From the NCBI RefSeq assembly GCF_026229185.1, contig NZ_JAGGJA010000010.1, forward strand, positions 62,001 to 126,000: a DNA stretch of 64,000 bases, read 5' to 3'. Shown here in pieces: positions 28,687 through 38,222 of this stretch. The translations under genes and the position numbers were made by a program. This DNA comes from Fodinibius salsisoli (GTDB lineage: Bacteria > Bacteroidota > Rhodothermia > Balneolales > Balneolaceae). The notes below the pieces were generated by a model. It did not search any database, was not told the DNA's origin, and saw only the letters and a program-made list of their open reading frames with translations. The first letter of the stretch is position 1, and each line of letters opens with the position of its first letter.

Positions 28687-29838
28687 TTGCACCTTATCCG
28701 GTATATTAGCCTGTCTGCATTTTTTGTATTATTTATAAGCTGCAAGCCGAATATTAATTTCAAGAAATCCGACACAACTTTGCCTGTAGAAAAATCAGAT
28801 TTTCGTTCACACGCTAATGGTAAACAGACTGACCTCTTTATTCTGCAAAATGAACAGGGAATGAAGGTTGCTATCACCAATTATGGGGGACGTATTGTCA
28901 GCTGGCTGGCCCCGGATGCGGAAGGAAAGTATGAGGATATCGTACTGGGTTTTGATAGCATTGAAGGCTACCTCAATGCCAATGAAACTTATCATGGGGC
29001 TCTTATTGGACAGTACGGAAATCGTATAGCGGATGGCCAGTTTAAATTAAATGGCAAAGAGTATAAACTGGCTATCAATGATGGATCCAACCATTTGCAT
29101 GGAGGTCCTGATGGTTTTCATAACGTAATTTGGGAAGCTAATCAGCTGGATGATACCCATTTGGTGTTGCAGTACACTTCGGAGGATGGGGAGGGAGGAT
29201 ATCCCGGGAATCTCCAGATCCAAGTACAGTATAGGTTAACAGAAGATAATGCACTGGAAATCGACTACACTGCGGTCAGCGATCAAGCTACCATAGTTAA
29301 CCTAACGAATCATGCCTTCTTTAATTTGGGCGGAGCTGCAAGCGGTACCATCAATGATCATAAATTAAGGCTGAATGCCTCTTCCTATACGCCCATTGAT
29401 TCAACCCTTATCCCCACTGGGAAGATTGCCCCTGTCGAAGGCACTCCCTTTGATTTTATTGCGCCAACAGCTATTGGGGAGCAATTGTCAGAAGAGAATA
29501 CACAGTTAGCTTATGGCAAAGGATATGATCATAATTTTGTGTTAGATAAAGAGCGATGGGGTCAGTTAACACAGGCCGCCAAGGTCACAGACCCGGAGTC
29601 TGGACGAACGATGGAAATACTGACCACAGAACCTGCCATACAGTTTTATGGAGGTAATTTTTTGGACGGTTCAGACACGGGTAAAGAGGGCCATCCCTAT
29701 AATCATCGGACCGCTTTTTGTCTGGAACCACAACACTTTCCGGATGCTCCAAATCAACCAGATTTTCCTTCCACCGTGTTACGCCCGGGAGAAATATACC
29801 ACTCTTTATCAGTCTATAGATTTCTAACAAGCCAATAA
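28687..29838 (+). CDS. galM: Aldose 1-epimerase (galactose mutarotase), lipoprotein form
   Basis: Converts beta- to alpha-D-galactose before galactokinase. 383 residues starting from TTG; lipobox VLFISC (Cys19) implies a periplasmic or membrane-bound enzyme. Catalytic residues are present: His in NHLHGG (about 135), His in NHAFFNLGG (about 208) and Glu in CLEPQHFPD (about 346). Length and motifs fit GalM. It follows the GH5-like gene and precedes the KDPGal aldolase by 7 bases. The TTG start has no clear ribosome site, but the signal peptide argues for it. Confidence 0.9.
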   Translation: MHLIRYISLSAFFVLFISCKPNINFKKSDTTLPVEKSDFRSHANGKQTDLFILQNEQGMKVAITNYGGRIVSWLAPDAEGKYEDIVLGFDSIEGYLNANETYHGALIGQYGNRIADGQFKLNGKEYKLAINDGSNHLHGGPDGFHNVIWEANQLDDTHLVLQYTSEDGEGGYPGNLQIQVQYRLTEDNALEIDYTAVSDQATIVNLTNHAFFNLGGAASGTINDHKLRLNASSYTPIDSTLIPTGKIAPVEGTPFDFIAPTAIGEQLSEENTQLAYGKGYDHNFVLDKERWGQLTQAAKVTDPESGRTMEILTTEPAIQFYGGNFLDGSDTGKEGHPYNHRTAFCLEPQHFPDAPNQPDFPSTVLRPGEIYHSLSVYRFLTSQ

Positions 29839-29845
29839 TATCGTT

Positions 29846-30475
29846 ATGCTGAGCACTTTTTTTAAGAAACGACTCCTGCCTGCCGTTACACTCCCTGACG
29901 CGGAGTGCGCACTGCACCTGGCTGAAGCGTACCTGGAAGCCGATCTTAACGTCATGGAAGTGACCTTTCGAACACCAGCAGCAGCGACTGCAATATCAGT
30001 TATAGCAAAAGAGTATCCGGAAATACATATAGGGGCAGGCACGATATTGTCGGTGAAAAATTTAAAGGCGGCGGCTAATGCCGGAGCGGAATTTGGTCTA
30101 GCTCCTGGTTTTAACCCGAGCATAACAGATAAGGCCATCGAATTGGATTTCCCCTTTATTCCGGGTGTGATGACTCCCTCTGAAATAGAGAGAGCTTTTA
30201 CTGCTGGATTTAAAGTGTTAAAAGTTTTTCCAATAAAGAGTGTGGGCGGGGCTAATTATCTAAAAGCACTGGAAGGTCCTTATGCGCATACGGATTTACA
30301 ATTTATCCCGATGGGAGGGGTAACCCACCAGAATATGAATGCTTACTTAAACCACCAATCAGTGTTGGCTGTGGGTGGTTCGTGGCTAAGTCCATCTAAC
30401 CTCATCCAGAATAGAGAGTTTAAAAGTATCACGAAGGTTGTCCGGGAATCGATAAGTGCTATGAATGTTGATTGA
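29846..30475 (+). CDS. dgoA: 2-dehydro-3-deoxy-6-phosphogalactonate (KDPG/KDPGal) aldolase
   Basis: Class I aldolase that splits KDPGal or KDPG to pyruvate and glyceraldehyde 3-phosphate. 209 residues, the usual length. Family motifs are VMEVTFRTPAA (substrate-binding Glu), IGAGTILS, the Schiff-base Lys in FKVLKVFPIK, and the closing AVGGSWLSP. Sequence cannot separate Eda from DgoA; the adjacent dgoK and dgoD on the opposite strand argue for the galactonate role. It is transcribed toward gntP (9 bases apart, convergent), so it is not in the dgoDK operon. Confidence 0.88.
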   Translation: MLSTFFKKRLLPAVTLPDAECALHLAEAYLEADLNVMEVTFRTPAAATAISVIAKEYPEIHIGAGTILSVKNLKAAANAGAEFGLAPGFNPSITDKAIELDFPFIPGVMTPSEIERAFTAGFKVLKVFPIKSVGGANYLKALEGPYAHTDLQFIPMGGVTHQNMNAYLNHQSVLAVGGSWLSPSNLIQNREFKSITKVVRESISAMNVD

Positions 30476-30484
30476 AGAAGTAAT

Positions 30485-31855
30485 TCAAACCACCGTATAG
30501 TAGAGCAGCAGGGCCATGGCAAATCCTGTTAAGGATACAATAGTTTCCATTACCGTCCAGGATTGAAGGGTCTGCTTTTCGGTAAGACCCAAGTACTTAT
30601 TGACGAGCCAGAAGCCACTGTCATTAACGTGAGATAAGATACTTGCTCCGGCGGCGATAGCGATTACAATGAGGGCTTTTTCTGGTGAAGTGAGGTCAAA
30701 TTCACTGACAATGGGAGCCACCATCCCTGCTGAGGTAACCATGGCAACGGTCGCTGATCCCTGTGTAACCCGGATGATGACCGCCAGCACATAGGCTAAA
30801 ACAATAGGGGCGACCTGGTACGCCAGGATCGTTTGAGCCAGGGCCTCACCGACACCACTGTCAATTAGTATTTCTTTGAAAACCCCACCTGCACCTGTAA
30901 CCAAAATAATGAGGCCGGCCGGTGCGAGGGCTTTATCAGAAAACTTGAGCACTTCTTTGCCGGAGAATCCTTTGCGGTATCCCAGAAAATAAGCAGCTAC
31001 CAGCGTTGCAATGATCAATGCAATAAAGGGGTGCCCCAGAAATTGAATCAAATTGATCCAGAACGAGTTTTCTGCTACTATCTGATTGGATTGCATGATA
31101 TCAAAAATAGTGGCATTGACGATCAGGAGAAGAGGGAGTAAAATCACTAAGAGAATAATAAAGAAGTCCCATTTCTGTTCGCTCACCGATCCGCTTCTTT
31201 CGGGAGTTTCACTAAAATCGGGAGGAGAAACATCAATTTTATTACCAATATATCGGCCAAAAACAGGTCCGGCTAAAATGGCGGCGGGAATGCCCGTTGC
31301 AAATCCAAAAATGATGACCCATCCAAGAGAAACGTCCATAATTTCTGCAACGGCTGTAGGCCCCGGGGTGGGAGGGATGAATGCATGGGTGACGGCGAGT
31401 CCTGCTAAAAGCGGAATGGCGTAGAAGAGGGTAGATCGATTGGCTTTTCGGGCTAATGCATAAACAATGGGGACTAGGATGATAAACCCTACATCCAAAA
31501 ATACGGGTATGGAAATAATAAAACCGGTGAGGGTAAGTCCCCAGGAGGTGCGTTCTTCTCCAAATATTTGGACGATATTTCGAGCCAGGGCTTCAGCACC
31601 ACCGGAAACCTCGAGTAGTTTTCCAATAATGGAGCCTAAGCCTACAATGATGGCGATGAATCCCAGGATGCCGCCCATCCCTTCTTGAATACTGTTGAGC
31701 ACTTCTTCAAAGCCCATGCCGGCCCCTAAGCCCACAAAGGCACTGGCAATTAGCAAGGAGATGAAAGCATGAATTTTAAGCCTCATCACCAGTACAAGAA
31801 GAAGGATAATAGCAATAAGTGTTATCAGAAGAAGGAAGATAGGCTGACTTATCAT
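30485..31855 (-). CDS. GntP-family gluconate/galactonate permease
   Basis: Inner-membrane H+-coupled sugar-acid symporter, 456 residues with about 12 hydrophobic helices. GntP signatures include HAFIPPTPGPTAVAEIM, the GSATVAMVTSAGM segment and HVNDSGFWLVNKYLGL. It is the last gene of the dgoD-dgoK-gntP operon, 3 bases after dgoK, so galactonate is a likely substrate; gluconate transport is the classical family function. In E. coli galactonate uptake uses the unrelated DgoT, so this would be a different transporter in the same role. Confidence 0.88.
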   Translation of the reverse strand: MISQPIFLLLITLIAIILLLVLVMRLKIHAFISLLIASAFVGLGAGMGFEEVLNSIQEGMGGILGFIAIIVGLGSIIGKLLEVSGGAEALARNIVQIFGEERTSWGLTLTGFIISIPVFLDVGFIILVPIVYALARKANRSTLFYAIPLLAGLAVTHAFIPPTPGPTAVAEIMDVSLGWVIIFGFATGIPAAILAGPVFGRYIGNKIDVSPPDFSETPERSGSVSEQKWDFFIILLVILLPLLLIVNATIFDIMQSNQIVAENSFWINLIQFLGHPFIALIIATLVAAYFLGYRKGFSGKEVLKFSDKALAPAGLIILVTGAGGVFKEILIDSGVGEALAQTILAYQVAPIVLAYVLAVIIRVTQGSATVAMVTSAGMVAPIVSEFDLTSPEKALIVIAIAAGASILSHVNDSGFWLVNKYLGLTEKQTLQSWTVMETIVSLTGFAMALLLYYTVV

Positions 31856-31858
31856 AAT

Positions 31859-32842
31859 TTAGTTTTGTTGGTTTAAAATAATAGAGTGGGCTCGTGAAAT
31901 AATGTTATCTGAAACCGACGGGTCGGCCTGCGTATAACGGAGCTTTAGAAAATCTAAAGCCTTTGCATAATATTTCTGCAGCCTTTGGTTGCCCGCAAGT
32001 ACAATAGTCCCTATTTGTTTTTGATCGAGGTCCTTAAGTTCGGTGCCAATGAGTAGGCCACTTAGGTAATCGATGCTATCAGTCGGGTTGGTTTGGTTAA
32101 GGATATCATGGGCTCTGATAGAAAAAAGATTGTGGAGCAAATTCTCATTAGAACAAGCGTTAACACCTTTTGTAAATGCCGGGCCGGGATCTGTTTTAGA
32201 ATGTTGTTTGACCGATTGGGAGAGGATGCTCTTGGACAATAGTAAATCAAAAAGCTCGCCGGTCATATATGTTTTGAAGTCGGTCACGGCTTTATCTTTA
32301 ACCCAGACATGTTTGCTATGAGTGCCGGCCAGTATATAGCATCCCCTTTCGATATCGAGAGTTGCAAAGAGGCCCACAAGTTCAGTCTCTTCTCCGCGCA
32401 TTACATCAGATTGGGTGCATAAACCGGATACAAGATACGTTCTATATGGAAACTGAGAGGTCGATTCAAGAGTTTTGATATGTAGATTAGGATAATCCAA
32501 CTGAAATGGCAGATTGCTGTAGGGCAGCTCTTGGATGCCCATAGAGGAAGAGGCCATACCAGAAATTACCAGAGGCAACCGGTCTGTATTTGGGCCACTT
32601 TCTTTTTTCAATTCATCAATCTGTTGCTTTAGAAAAGACTGGTAGTAGTCGATTCTATTACTCTCAACTTCTAACCACTGGTCGTGGATCTTTTTTATGC
32701 CGAACGAATTAGAAAGACGGGCAATAGTTTTGCCGGTATTTATATTGACAAGCCTGAGACGAAAAGAAGATGTACCCCAGTCGCAGCTTAGGAAATGCCG
32801 GGTGCTATGCTTGTTTTCGTTATCCAGGACAGGGGCTACCAT
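31859..32842 (-). CDS. dgoK: 2-dehydro-3-deoxygalactonokinase
   Basis: Phosphorylates 2-keto-3-deoxygalactonate in the De Ley-Doudoroff branch of galactose breakdown. 327 residues with the ASKHA-type phosphate loop SCDWGTSSFRLRLVN at residues 19-33, the conserved MASSSMGIQELPY block and GTHSKHVWVK. Its start overlaps the dgoD end by 7 bases, and gntP follows 3 bases later. All three genes share one transcript. Confidence 0.9.
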   Translation of the reverse strand: MVAPVLDNENKHSTRHFLSCDWGTSSFRLRLVNINTGKTIARLSNSFGIKKIHDQWLEVESNRIDYYQSFLKQQIDELKKESGPNTDRLPLVISGMASSSMGIQELPYSNLPFQLDYPNLHIKTLESTSQFPYRTYLVSGLCTQSDVMRGEETELVGLFATLDIERGCYILAGTHSKHVWVKDKAVTDFKTYMTGELFDLLLSKSILSQSVKQHSKTDPGPAFTKGVNACSNENLLHNLFSIRAHDILNQTNPTDSIDYLSGLLIGTELKDLDQKQIGTIVLAGNQRLQKYYAKALDFLKLRYTQADPSVSDNIISRAHSIILNQQN

Positions 32843-33993
32843 TCTGTTATAGATCCATCTTCATTGCGCCAGATTGGATTATGCCAATCGTGGCTTTGTT
32901 GAGCCGCTTTTTTTACCTTTTTTTCATCAATCTCTATTCCCAGTCCCGGGCGATCATTACGTTCTATATACCCATCCTTAACCTCAAAAATATCTGGATC
33001 AACAAGGTAATCCAGCAGGTCCATACTGTCATCATGATAATGAATACCGAGACTAGTCTCCTGGATTAACGCATTGGGAGAGCAAAAATCCAGTTGTAAT
33101 GCTGAGGCAAAGCTGATGGGGCCCAGCGGACAGTGTGGTGCAATGGCTACATCATAGGTTTCGGCCATAGCTGCTATTTTGCGCGTTTCCCAGATACCGC
33201 CGGCATGGCTTAAGTCCGGTTGGATGATATCCACATATCCTCCTTCAAGTAGAGGTTTAAAGCCCGATCTCCCATACAGCCGTTCACCTGTTGCCAGTGG
33301 AGCAGAGGTATACTGGCTCAATACGTCCAGCGTCGCCAGGTTTTCGGATAAGACCGGCTCTTCGATGAACATCGGTTGTAATGGATCTAATTCTGCTACC
33401 AATCTTTTGGCCATGGCTTTTCGAACGCGACCATGAAAATCAAGACCGATGCTTATATCCCAGCCTATTTCATCACGAATGTGAGCAATTTTTTGAACGA
33501 TGGTTTCTATCTGCTGGGGTGTTTCCAGCCACTTTACTTTACCCACGGCATTCATCTTGACATGCTGAAATCCCATTTCCTGACGCTGGCGGATAGCATT
33601 AATCAATTCCGAAGGTTTATCGCCACCTACCCAGGAATAAACCTGCATTTTATCACGAACGGCACCTCCGAGCAGTTCATAAACAGGTACGTCCAGGCTT
33701 TTGCCCTTGATATCCCACAGTGCTTGTTCTATACCTGATATTGCACTCATTAAAACCGGGCCGCCTCTATAAAAACTACCCCGGTAGAGCATTTGATAAA
33801 TATCTTCAATATTGCCGGCTTCATGGCCGATTAAATTTTGGCCTAATTCTTTAACCGCAGCAGCCACGGTATCAGCTTTACCTTCCACAATAGGTTCGCC
33901 CCATCCAACAATGCCATCCGAAGTGGTTATTTTCAAAAACAACCACCGGGGTGGGAGCTTAAATAGTTGCAGCTCTTTAATTTTCCTCATCAT
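32836..33993 (-). CDS. dgoD: D-galactonate dehydratase
   Basis: Enolase-superfamily enzyme that dehydrates D-galactonate to 2-keto-3-deoxygalactonate. 385 residues, collinear with E. coli DgoD throughout: LPPRWLFLKI at the start, YRGSFYRGGPVLMSAI, the metal/acid ligands around GLDFHGRV, FIEEPVLSEN, ATGERLY, and the catalytic His region IAPHCPLGPISFA. The tail RNEDGSITEW also matches. It heads the dgoD-dgoK-gntP operon. The perfect palindrome at 34099-34128 lies just upstream, in the divergent promoter region shared with sglT. Confidence 0.95.
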   Translation of the reverse strand: MMRKIKELQLFKLPPRWLFLKITTSDGIVGWGEPIVEGKADTVAAAVKELGQNLIGHEAGNIEDIYQMLYRGSFYRGGPVLMSAISGIEQALWDIKGKSLDVPVYELLGGAVRDKMQVYSWVGGDKPSELINAIRQRQEMGFQHVKMNAVGKVKWLETPQQIETIVQKIAHIRDEIGWDISIGLDFHGRVRKAMAKRLVAELDPLQPMFIEEPVLSENLATLDVLSQYTSAPLATGERLYGRSGFKPLLEGGYVDIIQPDLSHAGGIWETRKIAAMAETYDVAIAPHCPLGPISFASALQLDFCSPNALIQETSLGIHYHDDSMDLLDYLVDPDIFEVKDGYIERNDRPGLGIEIDEKKVKKAAQQSHDWHNPIWRNEDGSITEW

Positions 33994-34098
33994 AAAAACT
34001 TTTTCCCATTTTATTTCGGTACATTATAATTATTGCATGCTCCTTGAGCAAAAATCTTTTAATGCCACTTGAAAGTAGCTAAAAGAATAGTATATTGG

Positions 34099-34128
34099 AA
34101 GACATATGTTATCGATAACATATGTCTT
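34099..34128. promoter_or_regulatory. 30-bp perfect palindromic operator between dgoD and sglT
   Basis: Positions 34099-34113 are the exact reverse complement of 34114-34128, with TGTTATCGATAACA as the central 14 bases (34107-34120). It sits in the divergent intergenic region, 106 bases from the dgoD start and 115 from the sglT start, so one bound repressor could control both operons. The match to the core at 21848 and 8627 points to the LacI-family protein of this island. Confidence 0.78.
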
Positions 34129-34242
34129 TTGTTTTATAGACTAAAAATTAATTTTGCGATATATAAATATTACCTTGTCGAATTGTGATCTTCTACGAAT
34201 GCTAACAGCGAAACATTAAGACTGCAAATTTTTTTAAATCGT

Positions 34243-35880
34243 ATGGCTTTTACTACACTCGATATCATCGTCTTTTCCCTCTATTGTGCGCTCATTATTG
34301 GGATTGGGCTTTGGGTTTCCCGCGATAAGGAAGGACATCAAAAGACCGCTGAAGACTATTTCTTAGCGGGTAAATCATTGCCATGGTGGGCCATAGGTGC
34401 CTCGCTTATTGCCGCCAATATTTCGGCAGAGCAAATCATCGGGATGTCCGGATCTGGTTTTGCCGTTGGCCTGGCCATTGCCTCGTACGAATGGATGGCT
34501 GCCATCACGCTGATCATTGTGGGAAAGTATCTGCTGCCCATTTTCATTGAAAAGAAACTTTACACCATACCTGAATTCGTTGAACAGCGTTTCAACACAA
34601 CACTGAAAACCATTTTAGCCGTTTTCTGGATTGGATTGTTTGTTTTTGTAAACCTGACCACCGTTATGTTCCTGGGAGCAAAAGCAATAGATACGATTAT
34701 GGGAACGGGAGACGGGAGCCTGCTTGTCTATGCTCTTGTCGGCTTGGCAGTAATTGCCGCTGCTTATTCATTGTACGGTGGGCTTTCAGCAGTGGCATGG
34801 ACCGATGTATTGCAGGTGGGGCTGCTGGTGATAGGTGGGCTGGTAACGACCTTTGCAGCGCTCTATCATATTACGCCCGAGGGAGGTATTCTCAACGGCT
34901 TTAGTCATTTGTACGAGGTGGCAGGCGATAAATTCAACATGATTTTGAACAGGTCCAATCCGGAGTTTAACAACTTACCGGGTATAGCGGTACTTATTGG
35001 TGGTATGTGGGTGGCGAATCTCTACTATTGGGGATTCAACCAGTACATTATCCAACGGACCTTGGCTGCAAAATCACTTAAAGAGTCTCAAAAGGGAATT
35101 ATCTTTGCTGCTTTTCTGAAAATTATCATCCCACTGATCGTCGTTATTCCCGGAATTATCGTTTATGTGCTCTATGCACAGCCAGAGGGTACCGCTCAAA
35201 TTCCCGGAATCATTGATGTATTTAAGAATCCGGATGGAAGTATCGAGTACGATAACGCTTATCCATGGCTCATGAAGGTATTCTTAACGCCTGGATTCCT
35301 GGGTTTAGTAGTAGCAGCGCTTGCAGCGGCCATTGTCTCATCACTGGCTTCGATGCTTAACTCGGTAGCCACAATATTCACAATGGATATTTATCTTCCG
35401 TATATTAATGAAGATGCTACTGATAAGCAGACCGTGAATATGGGTCGTATTACGGCTACGGTAGCCCTGCTGGTTGCTGTTTTTCTGGCCCCGCAATTGC
35501 GGACCGTTCCGCAGGTATTTCAGTATATTCAGGAGTACACCGGATTAGTGAGTCCGGGCATTTTAGCCGTATTCCTAATGGGACTGTTTTGGAAGAAAAC
35601 AACCACCAAGGGAGCTATTTATGGGGTGCTATCGTCCATTGTTATTGCATTGGCACTTAAGTTGGCACCACTTGGTCTTCCATTTTTGGATCAGATGTAC
35701 TACACGCTCATTCTGACCATCGTAATTATTGCCGGAGTAAGCTTGACGACGAATCCGCATGATGAAGATCCCAAAGCTATTCATACCACTGCTGAAATGT
35801 TTAAGACGGGTTCATCATTTAACATCGGCTCATATATTATACTGGTGTTGGTGGCCGTACTGTATGCGGTATTTTGGTAA
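34243..35880 (+). CDS. sglT: Sodium/galactose symporter of the SSS family (vSGLT-like)
   Basis: Inner-membrane Na+-coupled sugar importer, 545 residues with about 14 helices. It is very similar along its length to the Vibrio Na+/galactose transporter: the blocks FLAGKSLPWWAIGASL, ISAEQIIGMSGSGF, YEWMAAITLIIVGKYLLP, LYYWGFNQYIIQRTLAAKS and YIQEYTGLVSPGILAVF are shared. Sugar-contacting positions known in that protein (the Gln of AEQ, the Glu of YEW, the Asn of GFNQ region and the Lys of AFLK) are all present. With galK and galT directly downstream, galactose is the likely substrate. Na+ coupling suits a salt-rich habitat. Confidence 0.94.
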   Translation: MAFTTLDIIVFSLYCALIIGIGLWVSRDKEGHQKTAEDYFLAGKSLPWWAIGASLIAANISAEQIIGMSGSGFAVGLAIASYEWMAAITLIIVGKYLLPIFIEKKLYTIPEFVEQRFNTTLKTILAVFWIGLFVFVNLTTVMFLGAKAIDTIMGTGDGSLLVYALVGLAVIAAAYSLYGGLSAVAWTDVLQVGLLVIGGLVTTFAALYHITPEGGILNGFSHLYEVAGDKFNMILNRSNPEFNNLPGIAVLIGGMWVANLYYWGFNQYIIQRTLAAKSLKESQKGIIFAAFLKIIIPLIVVIPGIIVYVLYAQPEGTAQIPGIIDVFKNPDGSIEYDNAYPWLMKVFLTPGFLGLVVAALAAAIVSSLASMLNSVATIFTMDIYLPYINEDATDKQTVNMGRITATVALLVAVFLAPQLRTVPQVFQYIQEYTGLVSPGILAVFLMGLFWKKTTTKGAIYGVLSSIVIALALKLAPLGLPFLDQMYYTLILTIVIIAGVSLTTNPHDEDPKAIHTTAEMFKTGSSFNIGSYIILVLVAVLYAVFW

Positions 35881-35913
35881 GTAAAAAAATATTGAAGAAT
35901 TAGATTTGATTAG

Positions 35914-37110
35914 ATGAAACAGTTGATCAAAGAGATACAAAGTGAATTTCAAAATCATTTTACCGGTAACTATCTGCTGGTTAATTCTCCGGGGCGTGTA
36001 AACCTTATAGGAGAACACACCGATTATAATGAAGGATTTGTTCTGCCGGCAGCCGTTGATAAGAGTATTGTTCTGGCCATTTCAGCCAATGATACACAGA
36101 CAGCAAGAATTTATGCCACTGATAAAGAACAGCTTTATAAAGCTGATATCTCAAGTGAAATTAAAAAATCAGATAAAGAATGGCCTAATTACCTGCTGGG
36201 CGTAGTTGATCAACTTCGTAAGCATGGCTATGAGGTAGGCGGTTTTGATTGTGTTTTTGGGGGTAATGTACCTATTGGAGCGGGTATGTCATCATCGGCG
36301 GCCCTCGAAGGCGGTGTTTTATTCGGCTTGGCCCAGTTATATGATTTGGAAATACCTCCTGCGGAGATGGCCCAGATCGCCCAAAAAGCTGAAAATGAAT
36401 TTGTGGGTGTGCAGTGTGGTATCATGGATCAGTTTGTAAGCCTGAATGGAAAGGAAGGCTATGCTTTAAAGCTCGATTGCCGGTCATTGGAGTATGAGTT
36501 TTATCCCTTTAAACGGGATGATATCCGTATTGTACTATGCGATACGGGCGTCCGACGAGAGTTGGCTTCCTCTGAGTACAATGTCCGACGCTCGCAGTGC
36601 GAAAAAGGGGTATCGGTTTTACAGAACTTTGATCCTGATATTCAAAGTCTTCGTGATGTAGAATTAGAATTTCTGCTGGCCCATGAGTCGGATTTGGATG
36701 AGACCGTTTTTCGGCGCTGTAAGTTTGTAGTCGAAGAAAATAAGCGGGTACTACAGGCCTGTAATGATTTGGATAAGAATGATATCCTGTCATTTGGCCA
36801 GCGCATGTATCAATCCCATGCCGGACTTCGCTATGAATATGAAGTCAGCTGTGATGAGCTGGATGCCCTAGTAGATATTGCCTGGAAGATAGAAGGCGTA
36901 TTTGGCTGCCGTATGATGGGAGGAGGTTTTGGTGGATGTACAATCAATTTGGTTAAGGAGCAGAATCTGGATCATTTTATTTCAGAGGTATCTGAGCAGT
37001 ATCTGGAAAAATTGGGGCAAAAAGTAAAGATCTACCAGATGAAGGTAGCAGGGGGGACGCATCTTATTCATAATTCCGAAGTCAGCATTAATGCCCAAAC
37101 TTCAAGCTAA
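35914..37110 (+). CDS. galK: Galactokinase
   Basis: Phosphorylates alpha-D-galactose to galactose 1-phosphate, first step of the Leloir pathway. 398 residues. GHMP-kinase signatures are intact: GRVNLIGEHTDYNEGF near residue 28, the ATP-loop GNVPIGAGMSSSAALE near 111, and the C-terminal MMGGGFGGCTINLV. GIMDQFVSL carries the catalytic Asp. It lies 33 bases after sglT and 19 bases before galT. Confidence 0.96.
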   Translation: MKQLIKEIQSEFQNHFTGNYLLVNSPGRVNLIGEHTDYNEGFVLPAAVDKSIVLAISANDTQTARIYATDKEQLYKADISSEIKKSDKEWPNYLLGVVDQLRKHGYEVGGFDCVFGGNVPIGAGMSSSAALEGGVLFGLAQLYDLEIPPAEMAQIAQKAENEFVGVQCGIMDQFVSLNGKEGYALKLDCRSLEYEFYPFKRDDIRIVLCDTGVRRELASSEYNVRRSQCEKGVSVLQNFDPDIQSLRDVELEFLLAHESDLDETVFRRCKFVVEENKRVLQACNDLDKNDILSFGQRMYQSHAGLRYEYEVSCDELDALVDIAWKIEGVFGCRMMGGGFGGCTINLVKEQNLDHFISEVSEQYLEKLGQKVKIYQMKVAGGTHLIHNSEVSINAQTSS

Positions 37111-37129
37111 TTTTAAGAGTCTATAGTTC

Positions 37130-38173
37130 ATGTCGTTAGATTTATCGAATCATCCGCACCGCCGCTATAATCCACTGACAGGAGAATGGATCCAGGTTTC
37201 ACCGCACCGGGCCAAGCGTCCATGGCAGGGCAAAGAGGAAGAGAGTTCGGGTAGCGAAAAGCCCCAATATGATCCTGATTGTTACCTGTGTCCGGGCAAT
37301 GACCGGGCCGGGGATGCACAAAATCCCGACTATGATTCAACATTTGTTTTTACGAACGATTTCAGTTCACTGAAGCCGGATGTGCCTCCAGAATCGCAAA
37401 ATACTAATGACCTGTTGATAGCCAAAGGGGAGAGAGGTATTTGCCGTGTGATCTGTTTCTCGCCCCATCACAACTTGACCCTCCCGGAGATGGAGCTTTC
37501 GCAAATACGGGAGGTAGTAGATCTTTGGACCAGGGAATATGCTGAACTGGGAGTTCGTGACTACATCAACTACGTGCAGATTTTTGAGAATAAAGGTGAG
37601 ATCATGGGGTGCAGCAATCCGCATCCACACGGACAAATATGGGCACAAGAAACCATTCCCGGTGAGTCGGCCAAAGAGTTAAAGCAGCAGAAGGACTATT
37701 ACGAGCAGCATGGACAAACATTGCTTAGTGACTATTTGAAGCTTGAATTGGACCGTGAAGAACGTGTGGTGGCTGCTAATGATCATTTTGTGGTATTGGT
37801 GCCATACTGGGCCTTTTGGCCTTTTGAAACGCTGCTGGTAAGTCGCCGCCCCTTTGCACGCTTTACCGACATGACTGAAGAAGAAAAAGAGGCGTTGGCG
37901 GATATCATTAAGCAGATTACGGTTCGGTATGACAATATTTTTGAGGTCTCATTTCCCTATTCAGCGGGCTTTCATCCGGCGCCCACCGATGGGGAGAAGC
38001 ATCCGGAATGGCATTTCCATATGCATTTCTATCCACCACTGTTACGATCAGCTACGGTCAAGAAGTTCCGGGTGGGCTACGAGATGCTGGGGAACCCGCA
38101 AAGGGATATAACGCCGGAGTCCAGCGCACAGCTTATTCGAGAGGTTTCGGGTATCCACTATAAAGTTAAATGA
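37130..38173 (+). CDS. galT: Galactose-1-phosphate uridylyltransferase
   Basis: Transfers UMP between UDP-glucose and galactose 1-phosphate. 347 residues. The N-terminal zinc Cys-X2-Cys is DCYLCPGN, and the active-site histidine triad is in [11 protein letters not shown]. The C-terminal half contains [16 protein letters not shown] with further metal-binding His residues. It ends the sglT-galK-galT operon. UDP-galactose 4-epimerase (galE), needed to complete the cycle, is not in the window. Confidence 0.95.
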   Translation: MSLDLSNHPHRRYNPLTGEWIQVSPHRAKRPWQGKEEESSGSEKPQYDPDCYLCPGNDRAGDAQNPDYDSTFVFTNDFSSLKPDVPPESQNTNDLLIAKGERGICRVICFSPHHNLTLPEMELSQIREVVDLWTREYAELGVRDYINYVQIFENKGEIMGCSNPHPHGQIWAQETIPGESAKELKQQKDYYEQHGQTLLSDYLKLELDREERVVAANDHFVVLVPYWAFWPFETLLVSRRPFARFTDMTEEEKEALADIIKQITVRYDNIFEVSFPYSAGFHPAPTDGEKHPEWHFHMHFYPPLLRSATVKKFRVGYEMLGNPQRDITPESSAQLIREVSGIHYKVK

Positions 38174-38222
38174 GGGCTCTTTTTAACCCGGAAGCTATTA
38201 TTTGAGTTAAAAAAGAACTCTC
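38172..38222. terminator. Possible bidirectional terminator between galT and a convergent gene
   Basis: TCTTTTTAAC (about 38189) pairs with GTTAAAAAAGA (about 38206) around an 18-base loop, with one bulge. A T-run on each strand follows from the A/T-rich arms. It lies between two converging genes, overlapping the last codons of the minus-strand one. The stem is imperfect. Confidence 0.35.
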
